From Halogranum gelatinilyticum (GTDB lineage: Archaea > Halobacteriota > Halobacteria > Halobacteriales > Haloferacaceae), in the NCBI RefSeq assembly GCF_900103715.1, contig NZ_FNHL01000001.1, positions 539,295 to 603,294 of the forward strand: 64,000 bases of DNA, given 5' to 3'. The notes under the pieces were generated by a model. That model worked only from the letters and a program-made list of their open reading frames with translations. It was not told the DNA's origin and searched no databases. Made by a program: the position numbers and the translations under genes. Positions 60,374 to 64,000 of this stretch are shown in pieces (the first letter of the stretch is position 1; every line of letters starts with the position of its first letter).

Positions 60374-60697
60374 TTACTTCGAGAGGCGTCGCACGAGGTA
60401 GCCGACGGCGATGCCACCCACCGCGGCACCCGCGGCGAACGAGCGAACCATGAGGCTCCGGCGACGCGCCTGGTACTCCTCGGGGAACGCCTGGGCGATG
60501 GAGTCGATCATCCGGTCGCCGAGCTGGTGGTACTGGTCGGTCTCGCGGGCGGCCATCGCCCCCTCGCGGAGCAACTCGCCCATACGGCGGGCGTACCGCT
60601 CGCTGTTCGGGTATCGCTCGCGGATACGGTCGGTCGGGAGGGACGTGAGGGCACTAACGTCGTCGCCACTCGGCCGTCGGATATTGTAACGCGCCAT
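60374..60697 (-). CDS. Haloarchaeal protein with a C-terminal membrane anchor
   Basis: A 107-residue protein: a charged helical part with many Arg (MARYNIRRPSGDDVSALTSL, YPNSERYARRMGELLREGAM) and one C-terminal helix RSFAAGAAVGGIAVGYLVRRL, so a tail-anchored topology is likely. Function unknown. Convergent with the MATE gene. Confidence 0.7.
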   Translation of the reverse strand: MARYNIRRPSGDDVSALTSLPTDRIRERYPNSERYARRMGELLREGAMAARETDQYHQLGDRMIDSIAQAFPEEYQARRRSLMVRSFAAGAAVGGIAVGYLVRRLSK

Positions 60698-60780
60698 ACG
60701 TTACCAAGGCTGTCCGAAGCAAAAAGCCTAGCGTCGGCTGAGAGGTCCGAAAAAGCGGAAAAACCGAAGCGAGCGGCGCG

Positions 60781-61923
60781 TTACCGTTCGTCGAGCGGGA
60801 CGAACTCCTGTTCCGTCTCGCCGATGTAGCGGGCACGCGGCCGGATGAGGCGGTTGTCGTCGTACTGTTCGAAGACGTGTGCGATCCAGCCGCTGACGCG
60901 CGACATCGCGAAGATGGGCGTGTAGATGTCGACCGGGATACCCATCTGGTAGTAGGTCGACGCGGAGTAGAAGTCGACGTTGGGTGCCAGCCCCTTCTCC
61001 TCGCCGATGTACTCCTCGATGGCGACGCTCATGTCGTACCACTTCATGTCGCCCGCGGCCTCGCCGAGTGCTTCGGACTTCTCGCCGAGGATCTTCGCGC
61101 GGGGGTCCTTGACGTTGTAGACGCGGTGGCCGAAGCCGGGGACGCGGCGGCCCTCTTCGAGTGCCTTGACGACCCATTCGGTCGGCTCCATGTCGGCCTC
61201 GTCGACCTCCTTGAGCATCCGCATCACGTTCTGGTTCGCCCCGCCGTGGAGGCTTCCGGCGAGCGTGCCGACGGCACTCGTGACGGCACTGTGGAGGTCC
61301 GTGAGCGTCGAGGCAGTGACCATCGCGGAGAACGTCGAGGCGTTCAGCCCGTGGTCGGCGTGGAGGACGAGTGCCATGTCGAACGTCTCGGCGAGCACCT
61401 CGTCCGGCTCCTCGTCGTTGAGCATGTAGAGGAAGTTCGCGGCGTGTGTCAGGTCCTCGCGCGGCGCGACGGGGTCGTCGCCCTGACGGATCCGCTGGAA
61501 CGCGGCCAGCGCGGTCGGGATCTTCGACGTGATGCGACAGGCCTTCCGGATGTTCGCCTCGTCGTCGGTCACGTTCTCGAAGCCGTCGGCGTCGGCGTCG
61601 TAGGCCGAGAAGTCCGAGACGATGGTCCGAAGCGCGGCCATCGGGTCCTCGTCCTGTTCGGCGAGTTCGCGGACAGTCTCGTGGACGCCGTCTGCGAGTT
61701 CGCGCTCGGCGGCCATCGTCTCGCGGAACGACTCCAGCTCCTCGCGCGTCGGCAGTTCACCGTGCCAGAGGAGATAGACGACTTCTTCGTAGCTCGCGTT
61801 GCGCGCGAGGTCCTCGATGGTGTAGCCTCGGTAGACGAGTTTCCCGGCGTCGCCGTCGATGAAGCTGAGTTCCGACTCAGCGACGAGCACGCCTTCCAGC
61901 CCCCGCTTCAGTTCGTCTGACAT
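60781..61923 (-). CDS. citZ: Citrate synthase
   Basis: A 380-residue type I citrate synthase, entry of the TCA cycle. Catalytic residues lie in GHRVYNVKDPRAK (the conserved His and Asp region), with LHADHGLNAST holding a second His. The N-terminal GDAGKLVYRGYTIEDLA is typical. A TATA-like ttttttgag lies about 28 bp upstream of the ATG at 61923. It is a stand-alone gene. Confidence 0.97.
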   Translation of the reverse strand: MSDELKRGLEGVLVAESELSFIDGDAGKLVYRGYTIEDLARNASYEEVVYLLWHGELPTREELESFRETMAAERELADGVHETVRELAEQDEDPMAALRTIVSDFSAYDADADGFENVTDDEANIRKACRITSKIPTALAAFQRIRQGDDPVAPREDLTHAANFLYMLNDEEPDEVLAETFDMALVLHADHGLNASTFSAMVTASTLTDLHSAVTSAVGTLAGSLHGGANQNVMRMLKEVDEADMEPTEWVVKALEEGRRVPGFGHRVYNVKDPRAKILGEKSEALGEAAGDMKWYDMSVAIEEYIGEEKGLAPNVDFYSASTYYQMGIPVDIYTPIFAMSRVSGWIAHVFEQYDDNRLIRPRARYIGETEQEFVPLDER

Positions 61924-62202
61924 ACCCCAATGGTTCCGGACCGTCTCAAAAAAGCGTTACCGTTTTCGCGTTTCGTGCCACCATGTGTCGTCTTTTGTGT
62001 CCCTCTCCGTGAGCGACAGGTACATCACGGCCCACGTCGTTTAAATTCGGCAGATGAACCGTCGGACGGCAGGGCGGTCGGCGGCGACCCCGACCGGCCT
62101 GCCAGCAGCAGTGTATCAGAACCGAGCCGGGACCGCGTCGTCGCCGAGGCGCGCCCAGTGAGGCGAGCAACCCTTTTCTCACCGGGGCGTAAACGCCGAG
62201 TC
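61924..62202. other. Divergent promoter region of citZ and the PhoU/TrkA-C gene
   Basis: Divergent region. It includes a strong plus-strand TATA (cgtttaaatt at about 62038-62047) that is too far from the 62203 start for a leaderless transcript and would give a leader of about 130 nt, and a 35-codon ATG frame at 62053 that I do not trust. Nothing else is evident. Confidence 0.35.
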
Positions 62203-63411
62203 ATGGACCCTCGGGACGTCGAGTACGAGCCGGTCAGTGTGAAGGCGGTGCTCGCGGAGATGAAAGACACCGCAGAGCTGCTCATCGACCTCTCGTACTC
62301 CGCCGTCCTCCACCGCAGCACCGACATCGCCGAGGAGGTGCTCGAGCTCGAAGACCGGATGGACGTCCTCCAGCTCCAGGCGCGGATGAGCCTCCTCATG
62401 GCCGCCCGCACCCCCGACGACGCCGAAGCGCTCGCGCCCGTCCTCGGCGTCGTCGGCGCGGCCGAGAAGATATCCGACGCAGCGGGCGACATCGCGAAGA
62501 TCGTCCTCGAAGACATCGGCCTGCCCGACGCGATGCGCGCGGCACTGCCCGAGGCCGTCGAGACGGTCGTCCGCGGGACCGTCGCCGCCGACTCGGCCTA
62601 CGCGGGCGAGACGCTCGCCGCCGTCAACATGGAGACGGAGACGGGCGTCCGCGTCATCGCCATCCGCCGGCAGGGCGACTGGATCACGAACCCCGACCAC
62701 GAGACGACGCTCGAAGCCGGTGACGTGGTCCTCCTGCGCGGGCTGGAAGAGGGCATCGCGACGGTCTACGAGACCGCGACGGGCACCGCCTACGAACCCC
62801 CCGAGATATCCGAGTCGACCATCGAAGACCTCGAACGCGCGGTCGACTCCATCGTCCTGATGAAGAACATGAGCGAACTCGCGGTCGACCTCGCCTACGG
62901 GGCCGTCCTCTTCGACAGCGAGGGCGTCGCCGAGGAGGTCGCGGAACTGGAAGCCGAGGTCGACGCGCTCGAATCGCGCTTCGAGGCGTGGACGCTCCGC
63001 GCCGCGAGTCGCGTCGAGGACCCCATCTCGCTACGCGGGCTAATGCATCTCGCGGGCGCGACGGAGGTCATCAGCGACGCCGCACTCGAAATCAGTGAGG
63101 GCGTCCTCCGCGGGATGGACACCCACCCCGTCGTCGCCGCCGCCGTCGAGGAGTCCGATGAGATCATCGTCCGGCTGACCGTCGGCGCGGGAAGCCCGCT
63201 CGCGAACGCGACGCTCGGCGACAAGATGGTCCGGACGGAGACCGGGATGCGCGTCATCGCGGTCCGCCGGCCCGACGGCGGCGAGTGGGTCGTCTCACCC
63301 GGCCCGGCGACGAAGCTCACGCCGGGCGACGTCATCATCGCGAAGGGGACGCGCGCGGCCGCAGAACAGCTGAGCGAACTCGCGGGCGAACCGCAGGACT
63401 ACCACGACTGA
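62203..63411 (+). CDS. Duplicated PhoU / TrkA-C protein
   Basis: A 402-residue protein built of two similar halves: PhoU-like helices (residues 15-115 and about 215-305) each followed by an RCK_C/TrkA-C domain (about 120-195 and 315-395). Compare VRVIAIRRQGDW with MRVIAVRRPDGG, and TLEAGDVVLLRG with LTPGDVIIAKG. It is annotated elsewhere as 'potassium channel family' but has no pore or membrane helix, so it is a soluble regulatory partner of a transporter encoded elsewhere, sensing a nucleotide or ion (inference). Confidence 0.88.
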   Translation: MDPRDVEYEPVSVKAVLAEMKDTAELLIDLSYSAVLHRSTDIAEEVLELEDRMDVLQLQARMSLLMAARTPDDAEALAPVLGVVGAAEKISDAAGDIAKIVLEDIGLPDAMRAALPEAVETVVRGTVAADSAYAGETLAAVNMETETGVRVIAIRRQGDWITNPDHETTLEAGDVVLLRGLEEGIATVYETATGTAYEPPEISESTIEDLERAVDSIVLMKNMSELAVDLAYGAVLFDSEGVAEEVAELEAEVDALESRFEAWTLRAASRVEDPISLRGLMHLAGATEVISDAALEISEGVLRGMDTHPVVAAAVEESDEIIVRLTVGAGSPLANATLGDKMVRTETGMRVIAVRRPDGGEWVVSPGPATKLTPGDVIIAKGTRAAAEQLSELAGEPQDYHD

Positions 63412-63423
63412 GCGATTAGACGT

Positions 63424-63714
63424 CTAGACTTCTTGGGCGAGCCGGTAGGCCGACACCAGCGTCAACAGTGCCGTGACGAGCATCGCGCTCGTCGTCGCCA
63501 GTACGAACGCGAGGAAGACGAACCAGCCCTGCGGCCCGAGAATCGGATACTCGCGCGTGCCGAGGACCGGCCCGAGCAGTTCGAACACCCGGATGAGATA
63601 GACCGAGACTGCCAAGAGAAGGCCGACGGCGACGCCGATCGTGGCGTTCCGCGGGACGTTCAACGCCTGGACGAGTCCGCCCGACGGCGGCCGTTCGGGG
63701 ATGTCGTCGCTCAC
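63424..63714 (-). CDS. Small membrane protein, DUF7536-type
   Basis: A 96-residue protein with three helices (GVAVGLLLAVSVYLIRVFEL, GWFVFLAFVLATTSAMLV, LLTLVSAYRLAQEV). The GTG at 63714 is used because the family-like part (DDIPERPPSGGLVQALNVPRN) starts there; longer starts run into the 33-bp minisatellite. Convergent with the PhoU/TrkA-C gene, 12 bp apart. Confidence 0.65.
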   Translation of the reverse strand: MSDDIPERPPSGGLVQALNVPRNATIGVAVGLLLAVSVYLIRVFELLGPVLGTREYPILGPQGWFVFLAFVLATTSAMLVTALLTLVSAYRLAQEV

Positions 63715-63791
63715 GACTGAGGGTGAGGAGCGCGACGATATAGGCGCGTCGTCTCGGAGCCGCGCGTCACGTCCGTCCGACTCGCCACCGA

Positions 63792-63923
63792 CTCGCCACC
63801 GACTCGCCAACAACTCCCCACCCACTCGCCACCGACTCGCCAACAACTCCCCACCCACTCGCCACCGACTCGCCAACAACTCCCCACCCACTCGCCACCG
63901 ACTCGCCAACAACTCCCCACCCA
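63792..63923. repeat. 33-bp tandem repeat, four exact copies
   Basis: Unit ctcgccaccgactcgccaac (first 20 bases) then aactccccaccca, repeated exactly at 63792, 63825, 63858 and 63891, with a partial unit before. The plus strand is almost purely C/A/T-rich with strand bias. The minus-strand reading frames give 11-residue peptide repeats, but no start or promoter. It lies between two minus-strand genes. Confidence 0.9.
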
Positions 63924-63937
63924 CTCGCTCGCGGCTC

Positions 63938-64000
63938 CTACGACTCGTTCTCCACCGCGTCCAGCAGCGTGAACGTCCGCTCGACCAACTCCGCGGGGTC
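63938..64000 (-). CDS. C-terminal end of an unidentified gene (cut by window edge)
   Basis: The minus strand from the window edge reads an open frame of 20 residues (DPAELVERTFTLLDAVENES) ending at TAG (63938-63940). The acidic, helical look and codon use are haloarchaeal. Too short to identify; the rest lies outside. Confidence 0.6.
   Translation of the reverse strand, partial: DPAELVERTFTLLDAVENES

Noticed and set aside
62053-62160. 35-codon frame upstream of the PhoU/TrkA-C gene
   Set aside because: Composition is Arg/Ala/Pro noise and the TATA at 62040 is too close to its ATG for a leaderless start.
63711-63924. Peptide-repeat protein encoded by the 33-bp array
   Set aside because: Open frames exist only because the unit is a multiple of three and lacks stops; no promoter or family sequence is found at their starts.

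Overview
The window is chromosomal DNA from a halophilic archaeon (class Halobacteria). The signs are high GC content, acidic Asp/Glu-rich proteins, Tat (twin-arginine) lipoprotein signals, archaeal-type information genes (thermosome, ABCE1/RLI, EF-1alpha, uS10, eL40, Sec61beta, archaeal LeuRS), an F420-dependent NADP reductase, and many genes whose start codon lies about 26-30 bp downstream of a TATA element, as expected for leaderless transcripts. I cannot name the genus from sequence alone.

Layout. 0-4.5 kb: GIDE-like membrane protein, RNB-domain exonuclease, secreted serpin, YbaK-type deacylase, short type IV pilin. 4.5-6.5 kb: an AT-richer accessory island ending at the 3' end of tRNA-Ala(CGC), carrying one intact unusual gene (alpha-toroid plus PLD-like domain) and a gene remnant. 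6.5-28 kb: core genes, namely tuf-rpsJ, riboflavin synthase, DUF502, an SLC13 permease, an SF1 helicase paired with an M24-like protein, two tiny zinc-finger proteins, M32 and M20 peptidases, histidine kinase, PIN-ATPase-KH protein, ComB-like phosphatase, and an EMC6-like gene joined to ABCE1. 28.1-29.3 kb: small low-GC membrane proteins of unknown function. 29.4-40.6 kb: hydrolase, universal stress protein, CBS/hibernation-like protein, archaemetzincin, HAD enzyme, npdG, thioredoxin, Sec61beta, pdxT, hisE, eL40, MBL hydrolase, DUF99 and family 4 UDG. 40.7-43.6 kb: phnD-phnC-phnE phosphonate/phosphate ABC importer. 43.8-64 kb: hisH, pheA, two Hsp20 genes, a frameshifted gene, leuS, an ornithine cyclodeaminase-family enzyme, a lipoprotein, thermosome, tRNA-Ser(GGA), ridA-ilvA, MATE exporter, citrate synthase, and a duplicated PhoU/TrkA-C protein.

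Functional links visible from order: ilvA with ridA (the reactive product of the first is cleared by the second), the phnDCE transporter, the tuf-rpsJ overlap, helicase followed at 7 bp by an M24-like pseudo-peptidase, and tandem small heat-shock genes sharing a promoter element.

The least explained parts are the tRNA-Ala-linked island with its toroid/PLD protein, the duplicated tRNA-Ser 3' end near 56.0 kb, two exact minisatellites (36 bp near 38.2 kb, 33 bp near 63.8 kb), and several palindromes in promoter positions. I found no CRISPR array, cas gene, complete insertion sequence, prophage or rRNA gene.
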